The notes under the pieces were generated by a model, which was given only the letters and a program-made list of their open reading frames with translations, was not told the DNA's origin and ran no database searches. Positions 18,083 through 27,000 of a DNA stretch of 64,000 nt are shown one piece after another. Position numbers and translations under genes: made by a program. Each line of letters opens with the position of its first letter. Position 1 is the stretch's first letter. Origin of the DNA: Pusillimonas sp. DMV24BSW_D (lineage in GTDB: Bacteria > Pseudomonadota > Gammaproteobacteria > Burkholderiales > Burkholderiaceae_B); contig NZ_CP049990.1 of assembly GCF_011388195.1 (NCBI RefSeq), positions 186,001-250,000 of the forward strand, read 5' to 3'.

Positions 18083-18465
18083 TGAGAACATTCACCATTA
18101 AATCTATTTTGGCCGCAATGTTTGTGGTGGCCGGCGTGGCAACCGCAGGGCATGCAACAGCGCAAAATCAAACTCAGCAAAGCGGGCTCACACCCGAGCA
18201 CTTCGCGCAACTCGATCGCGATGGCAGCGGCGGCGTCAGCAAAGCGGAATACGAGCAATTCATGCGCGATTCCTACACAAAAATGGACGCCAACGGCGAC
18301 AAGCGCCTCACCAAGAACGAAACGGCCAATGTCCTTACATCGGAACAGTTTGACAGCGTCGACGTCAACAAAGATGGGGTTGTCACTGAGGAAGAGTTTA
18401 TGGCGCAGGTAAGCCGCGATTTCGATCGCTACGATTACGACAAAGACGGCGTATTAACTCAGTAA
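18082..18465 (+). CDS. Exported EF-hand calcium-binding protein
   Basis: 127 residues: a Sec signal peptide (cleavage near ATAQN) followed by four EF-hand loops, DRDGSGGVSKAEY, DANGDKRLTKNE, DVNKDGVVTEEEF and DYDKDGVLTQ. The last loop is cut by the stop codon before its twelfth residue, so it may bind calcium poorly or need a partner. Translational coupling to the upstream lipoprotein suggests a shared periplasmic or outer-membrane role, perhaps calcium-dependent envelope stabilisation. Function unknown. Confidence 0.82.
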   Translation: MRTFTIKSILAAMFVVAGVATAGHATAQNQTQQSGLTPEHFAQLDRDGSGGVSKAEYEQFMRDSYTKMDANGDKRLTKNETANVLTSEQFDSVDVNKDGVVTEEEFMAQVSRDFDRYDYDKDGVLTQ

Positions 18466-18535
18466 AGTCTACAAACGTATTCATTCTTATATTACGGGTT
18501 GCGCAAACAGGCCGCTATGCCTTTCAATAGCGGTC

Positions 18536-19495
18536 ATGAAACGCATCCCTTTTCTTCCCGACTCATACACGTTCCTGCTGCTCGGCACCGTTGTGCTGGC
18601 CAGCTACCTGCCCGCCGACGGCATGTTTGCAGTTGGCCTCAAGTACATTACCGTCGCGGCTATCGCACTCTTGTTTTTTCTGCACGGCGCCAAACTGCCA
18701 AGGCAGGCCATCATCGACGGTGTCACGCACTGGCGTTTGCATGCACTAATTCTTAGCTGCACTTTTTTATTCTTTCCCGTCATGGGGTTTGTGTTGCGGC
18801 CGCTGCTGCAACCCATGATCAATCATGAGCTCTATCTAGGCGTGCTTTACTTGTGCATGCTGCCGGCCACAGTGCAGTCGGCCGTGGCCTTAACAAGTAT
18901 CGCCGGTGGCAACGTTCCCGCATCGGTGTGCAGCGCCTCTTTTTCCACTTTGCTTGGTATTCTGATCACACCGTTTCTGGTGAACGGCTTGATCACCTCC
19001 ACAATGGGATCCGCTTCAACGTTTGATTCCATCGTTCAAATTTTCATGCAGCTGATGCTGCCTTTTTTGGCCGGTCACTTGCTGCGCCCCTATTTCGACA
19101 CACTGTTCAAGAGAACCGGGAAGCTCCTTTCGTTCGTGGATCGCGGCGCCATTTTGCTGGTAATTTATAGCGCGTTCAGCGCGGCAGTAGTGGGCGGCAT
19201 CTGGCAAAAAATATCTTGGGAAATGATTGCAAGTCTGTTGGTGATCAGTTTTATTCTTCTGACCTTATCGATGATTTACGTTTATGGTTTGGCCGTATGG
19301 TTTGGCTTTAGCCGGGAAGATCGTATTACCGCTTTATTCGGCGGGGCGCAAAAAAGCCTGGCAACCGGTGTACCCATGTCGCAGGTGCTATTTAGCGCAG
19401 CAACCGCCGGCGTCATCGTCTTGCCATTAATGTTATTTCACTTGCTGCAGCTCATTATCAGCTCAATGATTGCGCAGAAATTGAAACGCCAATAA
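18536..19495 (+). CDS. Bile acid:sodium symporter-family transporter (YfeH-like)
   Basis: 319 residues with about ten membrane helices. The BASS/SBF-like pattern is visible, including LPATVQSAVALTSIAGGNVPA and GGAQKSLATGVPMSQVLF, which form the sodium and substrate crossing regions in the family. YfeH-type members have no confirmed substrate. It is 70 bases downstream of the EF-hand gene, possibly on its own promoter, and ends five bases before the convergent M20 gene. Confidence 0.85.
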   Translation: MKRIPFLPDSYTFLLLGTVVLASYLPADGMFAVGLKYITVAAIALLFFLHGAKLPRQAIIDGVTHWRLHALILSCTFLFFPVMGFVLRPLLQPMINHELYLGVLYLCMLPATVQSAVALTSIAGGNVPASVCSASFSTLLGILITPFLVNGLITSTMGSASTFDSIVQIFMQLMLPFLAGHLLRPYFDTLFKRTGKLLSFVDRGAILLVIYSAFSAAVVGGIWQKISWEMIASLLVISFILLTLSMIYVYGLAVWFGFSREDRITALFGGAQKSLATGVPMSQVLFSAATAGVIVLPLMLFHLLQLIISSMIAQKLKRQ

Positions 19496-19500
19496 GTCGA

Positions 19501-20661
19501 TTATTTGTTTTGCAGCAAGTTCGCCAGCCGCGCCAACATGGCGTCGCAAGCGGCCAGCTGTTCAAGACTTACAAACTCATCGGGTTTATGCGCCTGGTCG
19601 ATACTGCCCGGGCCACAAATAACGGTAGGAATACCCGCCTGGTTGAACAACCCGCCTTCGGTGCCGAAGGCCACCGTACTGAACTGGGTTGAACCCGTAA
19701 GCGCCGCCACTAACTGTGCCACTTCACTTTCCGGTGGTGTCGCCAGGCCCGGATAATCACTTAAATGATCGAACTGAATGTCGCTTTGCCCGCTTACGGC
19801 ACGCATTTTCGGCAATAAGGTTTCCTGGGCATAGGTTTTCAGTTGATCCGGCACCACAGCAGCATCAAACCCGGGAATCGCGCGAATTTCGAAATCAAAC
19901 TCACATTCGGCCGGCACAATATTCAATGCACGGCCGCCTTTAATGACCCCGGTCTGTACGGTTGAATAGGGCGGCTCGAACCGATGGTCGTGCAGCTCGG
20001 GTTGCGCCAACGCTTCGCCTATTTCCCCTAACTTGCCAATGAGCTTGGCAGCATATTCGATGGCATTCACACCCTGCGGTGAATAGGCGGAATGACAGGC
20101 CGCACCTTTCACACTACAACGCATGGCCAGCTTGCCTTTATGGCCCAGCACCGGCTGCATAAGGGTAGGCTCGCCCACTAAACATAATTGCGGTTTGTTG
20201 TTGCGCTTTTCCAGTTCGGCCAGCATGGGGCGCACCCCCAAACAGCCCACCTCTTCGTCGTAAGAAAAAACCAGATGAATGGGCTTTTTCAACGGCTTGG
20301 CCAGAAACGAAGGCACAGCGGCCAACACGCAAGCTATAAACCCTTTCATATCGGACGTACCCCGGCCATACAGACGCCCGTCATTTTCTGAAAGACTGAA
20401 AGGATCAACTGTCCAGTTCTGACCGTCTACGGGCACCACGTCTGTATGGCCTGACAACGCAACGCCCCCCTGGTCCGGCGGGCCCACAGTCGCAAACAAG
20501 TTGGCCTTAGTGAGCTCGGCGTTATAGAACAACTCGCTTTCGACGCCCAGCCTGGAAAGATAGGCTTGAATAAACCGGATTAACTCAAGGTTGGAGTCGC
20601 GGCTTACCGTTGGAAAGCTGATTAATTGCTCAAGCATCGCACGGCTAGACACATTACTCAT
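19501..20661 (-). CDS. M20-family amidohydrolase annotated as acetylornithine deacetylase (ArgE-like)
   Basis: 386 residues from ATG 20661, inside the last codons of the DUF1028 gene (8-base overlap). Metal ligands of M20 peptidases are all present: SGHTDVVP, YGRGTSDMKG, YDEEVGCLG and the final His in AHKPDEF. Sequence resembles ArgE, which removes acetyl from N-acetylornithine. However, it is the last gene of a liv-monooxygenase-RidA-DUF1028 run, not of an arginine operon, so it may act on another N-acyl amino acid or carbamoyl compound. Confidence 0.85.
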   Translation of the reverse strand: MSNVSSRAMLEQLISFPTVSRDSNLELIRFIQAYLSRLGVESELFYNAELTKANLFATVGPPDQGGVALSGHTDVVPVDGQNWTVDPFSLSENDGRLYGRGTSDMKGFIACVLAAVPSFLAKPLKKPIHLVFSYDEEVGCLGVRPMLAELEKRNNKPQLCLVGEPTLMQPVLGHKGKLAMRCSVKGAACHSAYSPQGVNAIEYAAKLIGKLGEIGEALAQPELHDHRFEPPYSTVQTGVIKGGRALNIVPAECEFDFEIRAIPGFDAAVVPDQLKTYAQETLLPKMRAVSGQSDIQFDHLSDYPGLATPPESEVAQLVAALTGSTQFSTVAFGTEGGLFNQAGIPTVICGPGSIDQAHKPDEFVSLEQLAACDAMLARLANLLQNK

Positions 20662-21331
20662 CGCCCGGCACCCCATAACTGGGCGCAACGGTTGGGTTAA
20701 GCGCCCGTGAAAGATAGTCTTGCATCTGCGGTTGGTAGGCTTTCCACAAACCCTGTAACTGGCCAATGGGATCTTCGTCGGCCCAGTCGACACGCAAGTC
20801 GGCAATCGGCCACGGCACGTTACCCACAATTTTCAACGCGGCGGAATGAACCGGCCCGGCTTCCCCGCCCGCATCCATGGCAGCCTGCATCGCCGCCAAC
20901 AAACGGTCGGCCAATTCGCCCGACGTGTTCTCGAATGCGGGCACCATGGCGGCAATCACCGATTGGTCCGACAGCAAATTACCGGCTGCGACACATTGGT
21001 TCCCCGCGACGGCGTTATAAATTCCAAGCGCTTCCTTGCCACTGAAAAACGCCGTGCGGCCCTGATTATCCACAACGGTAACCTGGCGATAATCACGCCA
21101 CTCATCTGTCTCCAGCGCCGCCTTCAACGCCGGTTCGGCCGACAGCCCTTTGGAAGCCAGTAAATCGAGAATCTGGTTACCCAGCGAAGGCAACGTGACA
21201 TTCTGGGAGGACACGGCACCAACCCCCGAGCGCGCCCAGGGGCAACGCGCCCCTACCGCAATACTGGACGAACTGATGGCAATACCAAATTGGCCGGTTT
21301 TCTCGCAACGACCCACAATCGAGAATGTCAT
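20654..21331 (-). CDS. DUF1028 protein (Ntn-hydrolase-like)
   Basis: 225 residues from ATG 21331, which has an excellent AAGGAGG site. The N-terminal TFSIVGRCEKTGQFGIAIS and the segment AVGARCPWARSGVGAVSSQN define the DUF1028 family, whose members adopt an Ntn-hydrolase-like fold and are suspected amidohydrolases; no activity is firmly established. It is coupled to the M20 gene (overlap) and lies 13 bases after the RidA-like gene. This repeated neighbourhood suggests a step in degradation of an amide or amino-acid derivative. Confidence 0.85.
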   Translation of the reverse strand: MTFSIVGRCEKTGQFGIAISSSSIAVGARCPWARSGVGAVSSQNVTLPSLGNQILDLLASKGLSAEPALKAALETDEWRDYRQVTVVDNQGRTAFFSGKEALGIYNAVAGNQCVAAGNLLSDQSVIAAMVPAFENTSGELADRLLAAMQAAMDAGGEAGPVHSAALKIVGNVPWPIADLRVDWADEDPIGQLQGLWKAYQPQMQDYLSRALNPTVAPSYGVPGDE

Positions 21332-21344
21332 AAAAGCCTCCTTA

Positions 21345-21776
21345 TTATGCCTGCTGGGGTTTCCAATCGTCCGGAATGACAGCAATCACATCGATTTCCA
21401 TCAGCCATTCGGGCTGACCCAGGGCGCTGACCACCAAACCGGTTGAAATGGGGAAAACCCCCTTCAGCCATTTACCCACCTCTTGATAAACCGGTTCACG
21501 AAAACGCGGATCGGTTAAGTAAGTGGTGGTTTTAACGATATGCGTCATATCGCTGCCGGCCTCTTCCAGCAATTGCTTTACGTTCTTCATGGCCTGTTCG
21601 GCCTGAGCGCGGGGATCACCCAGCCCCACCAATTTGCCGTCGAAGTCGGTGCCGACCTGACCACGAACATACACCGTGTTGCCGGCCCGCACGGCCTGGC
21701 AAAGATCATTATCCAACGTTTGGTTAGGATACGTATCCTTGGTGTTGAACATCCGAATGCGCGTATGAGTTGGCAT
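21345..21776 (-). CDS. RidA (YjgF/YER057c/UK114) family protein lacking the catalytic arginine
   Basis: 143 residues from ATG 21776 (AGGAGGG site; a GTG at 21779 is too close to it). The RidA fold motifs are present: VYVRGQVGTD, QAEQAMKNVKQLLEEAG and the C-terminal WLMEIDVIAVIP. Where RidA deaminases have the essential Arg (PARS), this protein reads FPISTG, with Ser. It therefore probably is not a classical 2-aminoacrylate deaminase and belongs to a divergent Rid subgroup. It lies between the flavin monooxygenase and DUF1028 genes. Confidence 0.88.
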   Translation of the reverse strand: MPTHTRIRMFNTKDTYPNQTLDNDLCQAVRAGNTVYVRGQVGTDFDGKLVGLGDPRAQAEQAMKNVKQLLEEAGSDMTHIVKTTTYLTDPRFREPVYQEVGKWLKGVFPISTGLVVSALGQPEWLMEIDVIAVIPDDWKPQQA

Positions 21777-21836
21777 CACGCCCTCCTGTTATCTTCTCAC
21801 GCTATCAAAAAATTTCAAATTGTGCCGACTAAGCCA

Positions 21837-23123
21837 TTACGCCCTGGCCGTTTCCCGCTCGCGCTGTGAAGCATCGCGATACGCTTCGTACTTGCGCCGT
21901 GTCGCAATATGGTCGGCAATATGACGGGCATCGTGCCAAACACCCCAAATAAATGATGAACCCCGGCGCGACAACCATGGCAGTCCGACAAAATAAACAC
22001 CCGGTTCGGCGGACACGCCACGCTGATGTTTCGGCTTACCCCGCTCGTCGAAGGCATCAACCTGCAACCAGGAGTGCTCAACCGTATACCCGGTGGCCCA
22101 AATAATGCTATTGATTCCGGCTTGGTCCAAGTCAAGCTCAAGAATGGGGTTTGCTACGCACTCGGGGTCGGCAAATACCTTGCGCGCCTCGGGTTCTTCC
22201 GGCAAATCAAGACCATTACGTTCAATATACGCGTCGGCGGCATCCAGCAAAGCCAAATAGTTCGCATCCCCATTATTCAAGTTCTGAACAAGGTCCGATT
22301 TGAACGAAACTTTGCCGTTTTCGAACGCATGGGTTAAACCGACCAGGTTAATGCCTTGATGCGCCAACTCACGGAAGTTAATGGTATAGCCACCGCGCGC
22401 GCCGGTGACAGCGATGGTCACATGCTCCTTGCCTGGTGTGGCGACCTCCTGATCCCATTGACCCAATACACCCAACCACCACACGAAGTCGCGGTTGCGA
22501 TAGGCACGCGGGGGCCGATCGTGAGGACCTACCGACAAATACACTTTGCGACCTGCGCGATTCAGTTCGTCAGCAATCTGTACACCCGACGAACCCGCAC
22601 CGACAACCAGAACAGCGCCTTCAGGCAACTGCTCTGGATTGCGATAATGGGCCGAATGAATTTGAGTCAGTCGATCATCTTTAGGCGCAATCGGCGGAAT
22701 AACGGGCCGCTGAAAAGGACCGGTTGCGGCCACTACACGCTGCACATCGTAAACACCTTCCGACGTTTCCACCGTAAACCCGGGATGCCCCTGATTACGC
22801 ACCACTTTGTGCACCTCAACGCCCGCATGAATCGGCGCATTGAACTTTTTGGCATAGGCTTCGAAATAGCCGGCAATTTGATCCTTCCCCGGAAAGCCAT
22901 CGGGATCAAAATTTTCAAACTCCAGACCCGGAAAACGATCGTGCCAGGCCGGGCCGTTCGCAACCAACGAATCCCAGCGCCCGGTGCGCCATTGCTCGGC
23001 GATTCGATTACGCTCCAGCACCACATGTGGCACGCCCTGCGCGGTCAGGTGCTCGCTCATCGCGATCCCTGCCTGGCCGGCACCCACAACCAGTGTGTCA
23101 ATCGATTTCTTCTCTACCGTCAT
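21837..23123 (-). CDS. FAD-dependent flavin monooxygenase (CzcO/FMO-like)
   Basis: 428 residues. Two dinucleotide motifs are seen: VVGAGQAGIAMS near the N terminus for FAD and VVGAGSSGVQIA near residue 170 for NAD(P). The segments WDSL and ATGPFQRP, and the late ATGY motif (WATGYTVEH), are typical of class B flavoprotein monooxygenases. Such enzymes oxidise N, S or carbonyl groups. Located directly after livF in the same direction (46-base gap), it is probably a catabolic enzyme for the transported compound. Substrate unknown. Confidence 0.85.
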   Translation of the reverse strand: MTVEKKSIDTLVVGAGQAGIAMSEHLTAQGVPHVVLERNRIAEQWRTGRWDSLVANGPAWHDRFPGLEFENFDPDGFPGKDQIAGYFEAYAKKFNAPIHAGVEVHKVVRNQGHPGFTVETSEGVYDVQRVVAATGPFQRPVIPPIAPKDDRLTQIHSAHYRNPEQLPEGAVLVVGAGSSGVQIADELNRAGRKVYLSVGPHDRPPRAYRNRDFVWWLGVLGQWDQEVATPGKEHVTIAVTGARGGYTINFRELAHQGINLVGLTHAFENGKVSFKSDLVQNLNNGDANYLALLDAADAYIERNGLDLPEEPEARKVFADPECVANPILELDLDQAGINSIIWATGYTVEHSWLQVDAFDERGKPKHQRGVSAEPGVYFVGLPWLSRRGSSFIWGVWHDARHIADHIATRRKYEAYRDASQRERETARA

Positions 23124-23169
23124 GGCTGTTCCTTCTTTCTACAGAGGTATATACAAACGCACTACAAAA

Positions 23170-23868
23170 CTACAAATACAAATGCTTGATCACGTCGTTG
23201 CTCAGTAATTCTTTCGCAGATCCCGACGCCACGATCTGTCCTTTCAGCAACAAATAGCCGCTATGCGCAATCGACAAAGCCGCCTCAGCGTTCTGCTCAA
23301 TCAGCAGTACCGTGATGCCTTCTTTGTGAATACGCTCTACGGTCATGAAGTACTCTTCAATCAATTTGGGCGACAAGCCCAGAGTGGGCTCATCCATCAC
23401 AACCATTTTCGGGTTGCCGATCAGCACCCGGCCCAGTGCCACCATGGCCTGTTCGCCGCCGGACAAAGTGCCGGCATCCTGGGCAAGGCGCTCGCCCACG
23501 CGGGGAAAGAGCTCAACAACGCGCTCAAGCGCCTGTTTGAAAGAATCCTTTGGTTTCAGAGCGTCATAACCAATTTGCAGGTTTTCACGCACACTGATTT
23601 CCGGGAAGAGGCGACGGCCTTCCGGCACAAACCCCACACCCAGCCCGGCTAGGTCTTCCGTTTTAATATCGGCCAACTTGCGGCCACAAATGGTGATCTG
23701 GCCTTCGTAAGGCCTCAACAAGCCGGCAATCGCCTTGAACGTCGTGGTTTTTCCAGCACCGTTCGGACCCAACAGGCAAACAACGCTGCCTTCATCCACC
23801 TTCAAACTGACTTTGTTCAGTATGTTGACAACGCCATAGCGCGTACTAATTGCATCAAGCTCAAGCAT
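23170..23868 (-). CDS. livF: Branched-chain amino acid-type ABC transporter ATPase (LivF family)
   Basis: 232 residues from ATG 23868, overlapping the livG stop by eight bases. Walker A GPNGAGKTT, signature LSGGEQ, Walker B MVVMDEPTLGLSP and the switch His (LIEQN region) are intact. LivF and LivG form the ATPase pair of the branched-chain amino acid uptake family, which also takes up amides, urea and aromatic compounds. Followed after 46 bases by the flavin monooxygenase gene. Confidence 0.92.
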   Translation of the reverse strand: MLELDAISTRYGVVNILNKVSLKVDEGSVVCLLGPNGAGKTTTFKAIAGLLRPYEGQITICGRKLADIKTEDLAGLGVGFVPEGRRLFPEISVRENLQIGYDALKPKDSFKQALERVVELFPRVGERLAQDAGTLSGGEQAMVALGRVLIGNPKMVVMDEPTLGLSPKLIEEYFMTVERIHKEGITVLLIEQNAEAALSIAHSGYLLLKGQIVASGSAKELLSNDVIKHLYL

Positions 23869-24691
23869 GGCTGGCCTTTCTTCCCAAATAAGCTTCCTGA
23901 ACACGCGGCAACTGACGTACCACTTCGAAACGGTCATCACCGATTTTGCGACCGTAATCGAGCACCATGACCCGGTGCGGCAAGGCCGCCACCAAACGCA
24001 TGTCGTGTTCAATAATGATGAAACTGAGCGTCGGGTTCTCTTGCTGAAGACGCCGAATATCGGCGATTAAGGCATCGGTATCGCGATCATCCATCCCGCT
24101 GGAAGGCTCGTCGAGCAAAACTACTTTGGGCTCCGTGGCCAAAGCACGGGCAATCTCCAAACGACGGCGATCAGCCTGCGGCAAGCTGCTTGCCAGTTGA
24201 TTGCGACGCTCGTATAAATCCGGCGAAACCCGTTTCAATAACTCACCTGCGCGCTCGGCAGCGCGACGCATTTCGGCATTGGCGCGCCCGGGTAACAATA
24301 AAGCCGTCAAGACACCGCATTTTGTGCGGGTGTGCATACCAATAATGACGTTATCCAACACACTTAAGCTGCCGAACAGCCGACTGGTTTGGAATGTACG
24401 GGCAATGCCCGCTTCAGCAATCTTGTGCGCAGGAATACCGTTCAACCGCTGCCCTTCCAGGAAAACATCCCCTTCAGTCGGCGCATAAATTCCGGTAATC
24501 AGGTTCAACAACGTTGTTTTGCCGGCGCCGTTGGGGCCAATAATGGCCAACACCTCACCACGCTTTAACGTAATATCGACGGACTCAACCGCAACCAAAC
24601 CACCAAAACGCATGGTGAGTCCACGACCTTCGAGTACCAGCGACTCGGACGTATTGGGTTCGGGCGCTTTCACTTGTGTATCAATGCTCAT
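23861..24691 (-). CDS. livG: Branched-chain amino acid-type ABC transporter ATPase (LivG family)
   Basis: 276 residues from ATG 24691, overlapping livM by 11 bases. Walker A GPNGAGKTT and Walker B KVVLLDEPSSGMDD are intact. The ABC signature, usually LSYGQQRR in LivG, is here SSLPQADRRRLEIARAL, so the conserved glycine of the signature loop is missing on this subunit. In paired ABC ATPases one degenerate site is tolerated. Switch His in IIEHDM is present. An N-terminal tail of about 18 residues precedes the domain. Confidence 0.9.
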   Translation of the reverse strand: MSIDTQVKAPEPNTSESLVLEGRGLTMRFGGLVAVESVDITLKRGEVLAIIGPNGAGKTTLLNLITGIYAPTEGDVFLEGQRLNGIPAHKIAEAGIARTFQTSRLFGSLSVLDNVIIGMHTRTKCGVLTALLLPGRANAEMRRAAERAGELLKRVSPDLYERRNQLASSLPQADRRRLEIARALATEPKVVLLDEPSSGMDDRDTDALIADIRRLQQENPTLSFIIIEHDMRLVAALPHRVMVLDYGRKIGDDRFEVVRQLPRVQEAYLGRKASHA

Positions 24692-25877
24692 GGTTACGTA
24701 CTCGCTGAGGGAAAATGCCGCGCGGACGGATAACAAGGAACAGAATGACAACCAGGCCGTAGAACAAAATTCGGTAGTCGGAGAACGCACGAAGTTTCTC
24801 GGGCAGCATGGTCAGCAGCAATGCACCCACGATTACCCCCAGAATATTGTCCATCCCCCCGGCAATCACCATGGTCATAATGGTGACCGACACCAGGAAA
24901 GTGAAGTTGTCGGGGGAAATAAAGCTCACGTAGAACGCATACACCGTACCGGCAAAACCGGCCAGGAAGGCATCAACCGCGAACGCCTGTACCTTGTACC
25001 AGGTAACGTTAATACCGCAGGCACGCGCCGCGATTTCGTCATCGCGCAGTGCATTCCACGCCAGGCCGATTCGAGAGCTATGCAAACGTTTGGCCGACAA
25101 AATCGCCAGCCCCACCAGCGCAACCGACACATAATAGAAGTTGCCCTGGCCCGGCAAACTATGGCCAAACAGTTCAATGGGGTCATTGAAGGAATGACCG
25201 AACAAAGTGGGCGGCGGAATCCCCACCAAACCATTTGCACCACCCGTCCATTCCAGATTCATCAGTAACTGGTGAACCACAATGCCGAACGCAATCGTAA
25301 CCAGAGCCTGGTAGCTGTCGCGGGTACGCATTGAGGGCAGGCCCAGCAAATAGCCGAACGTAGTGGCGACAACGGCAGCCACTAGCAACCCCACCCAGAA
25401 ACTCACACCGAAATGAATGGCCAACAACGCCGAGGCATAGGCCCCAATACCGTACGACGCTCCCGTGGCAAAATTGGGAATATTGGCACTACCCAACTGA
25501 AAGTTCAGGGCTAACGCCAATACCGCGTACAGATTGCCGATAATCAATAAATGCAGCGCATACGTGTCGCCGCCCAATAACCAGGGGAACAAAACCGCCA
25601 GAGCAATCCCCAGCACCGTCGCCACGCTGCGCTTGCGACGAAAGGCATCAACCAGCCGCTCTTCAAACAACGGACGACGCTGGACGGCGATCAGGGCAAT
25701 GGCGAACAGTGCCAGCAAACCCAGCACCGCAACCCAGCTTTCAACGGCCAAAAACACCCACAAAAATGCCGTCGCGCCAAATGTCAGCACGAGCACAATC
25801 AGCAAATCGACGAACCCACCAGGGGCCGCCTGTGCGCCAACCGGGTCTGTTGAATGCCTTACTTGATTCTTTTGCAT
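24681..25877 (-). CDS. livM: Branched-chain amino acid-type ABC permease (LivM family)
   Basis: 398 residues; about ten membrane helices, with three extra ones near the N terminus as usual for LivM. The conserved segments NFATGASYGIGAYASALL, DSYQALVTIAFGIV and the cytoplasmic EAA-like loop LAWNALRDDEIAARACGIN are visible. The ATG at 25877 shares a base with the livH stop (TGATG). Forms the membrane channel with LivH. Confidence 0.92.
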   Translation of the reverse strand: MQKNQVRHSTDPVGAQAAPGGFVDLLIVLVLTFGATAFLWVFLAVESWVAVLGLLALFAIALIAVQRRPLFEERLVDAFRRKRSVATVLGIALAVLFPWLLGGDTYALHLLIIGNLYAVLALALNFQLGSANIPNFATGASYGIGAYASALLAIHFGVSFWVGLLVAAVVATTFGYLLGLPSMRTRDSYQALVTIAFGIVVHQLLMNLEWTGGANGLVGIPPPTLFGHSFNDPIELFGHSLPGQGNFYYVSVALVGLAILSAKRLHSSRIGLAWNALRDDEIAARACGINVTWYKVQAFAVDAFLAGFAGTVYAFYVSFISPDNFTFLVSVTIMTMVIAGGMDNILGVIVGALLLTMLPEKLRAFSDYRILFYGLVVILFLVIRPRGIFPQRVRNHEH

Positions 25878-26794
25878 CAGACCTTCTCCATTTTCTGGGA
25901 TCCGAACAAGCCTGCCGGACGGAACACCAATACCAAAATAACCAATGCAAAGACGAACACCAGGCGATAAGAGGTACCGTTGGGAACATAGCCCTGCACA
26001 ATGGTTTCAATGGCCGCAATGAGCAACGCACCAATAATGGCACCGCCCAAACGCCCCAAACCACCGACTACTGCGGCCGAAAAGCCAATGAGGCCGGCCT
26101 GAATGCCGAAATCGAATCGCACCACGCCCGCGTAGCTGGCCATAAAAATGCCGCCCACCGCGCCGATGGCCGACGCAATGAAAAAAGCGCGCCGAAAAAC
26201 GGGGCCACTGGCAATCGCGAACAGGCGAGCCGTCTCGCGGTCTTGGGATACCGCACGCAAGCGCATGCCGGCCGGCGTACGATGCAAAACATATAAAAGC
26301 GCAATTACAAGACCGACCGATACCAGAACCGACACCACACTAATCATGGGAATTGCACCAAACGGTGTGGTGATGCTGCCCTGCGCCACGGCGGGGAAAG
26401 CGTGTGGATTGCTCCCTTCCGGATACACGTGGCGAATAAGTTCGCGTAAAACGATACCCAGCGCCACCGTCGCCACCAGCGGCATCATGGCGGGCGAATC
26501 GCGAAAGCGGCTGATAACCAGCTTGTCGAGCCCCACGCCCAGCCAGCCCACCGCCACAATCGCGATCAGGCACGCCGCACCCAACACCAGCCAGGAAGCA
26601 TCTGCACCCAGGCTGGCAGCCACAATTTGAACAGCTGCCAAGGCAACAAAAGGCGCCACCAGCGCCACATCGCCATGAGAAAAATGGATGACCTGCAATA
26701 CACCAAACAACAGACTAAAGCCCAATGCCAATAAGCTGTATATGCAACCCAAGGTCAACCAGTTAATAAGCTGCTGGAACAAGACGTCCTGCAT
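25877..26794 (-). CDS. livH: Branched-chain amino acid-type ABC permease (LivH family)
   Basis: 305 residues from ATG 26794 (AGGAG site eight bases upstream). About eight membrane helices, with LLALGFSLLFGVLQVIHFSHGD and the EAA-like loop RLRAVSQDRETARLFAIAS. It is the first gene of the leftward livHMGF run. The 206-base gap to the divergent livK holds both promoters; a small dyad GTTCC-N3-GGAAC lies near 26810-26824. Confidence 0.92.
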   Translation of the reverse strand: MQDVLFQQLINWLTLGCIYSLLALGFSLLFGVLQVIHFSHGDVALVAPFVALAAVQIVAASLGADASWLVLGAACLIAIVAVGWLGVGLDKLVISRFRDSPAMMPLVATVALGIVLRELIRHVYPEGSNPHAFPAVAQGSITTPFGAIPMISVVSVLVSVGLVIALLYVLHRTPAGMRLRAVSQDRETARLFAIASGPVFRRAFFIASAIGAVGGIFMASYAGVVRFDFGIQAGLIGFSAAVVGGLGRLGGAIIGALLIAAIETIVQGYVPNGTSYRLVFVFALVILVLVFRPAGLFGSQKMEKV

Positions 26795-27000
26795 ACCATT
26801 GACTCCTGAAAGTTCCGATGGAACGATTTGCAAGGGGTCTATTAAACCCAAAAAATTGCCGTCACTGATTCGCTTTTTTCAATCAACTACGTCGGAAAAC
26901 GCGAACCAGCATCAGGCCCGCGCTCGGTATGATGCTTTTTCAGTCGTGTGATGGTTGACCCCTTCGCCGACCCCACCAATGACACTTCAGAGGATTGACA

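Noticed and set aside
22356-23189. Open frame of 277 codons opposite the flavin monooxygenase gene
   Set aside because: Shadow of the class B monooxygenase; Arg/His-rich composition typical of antisense reading.
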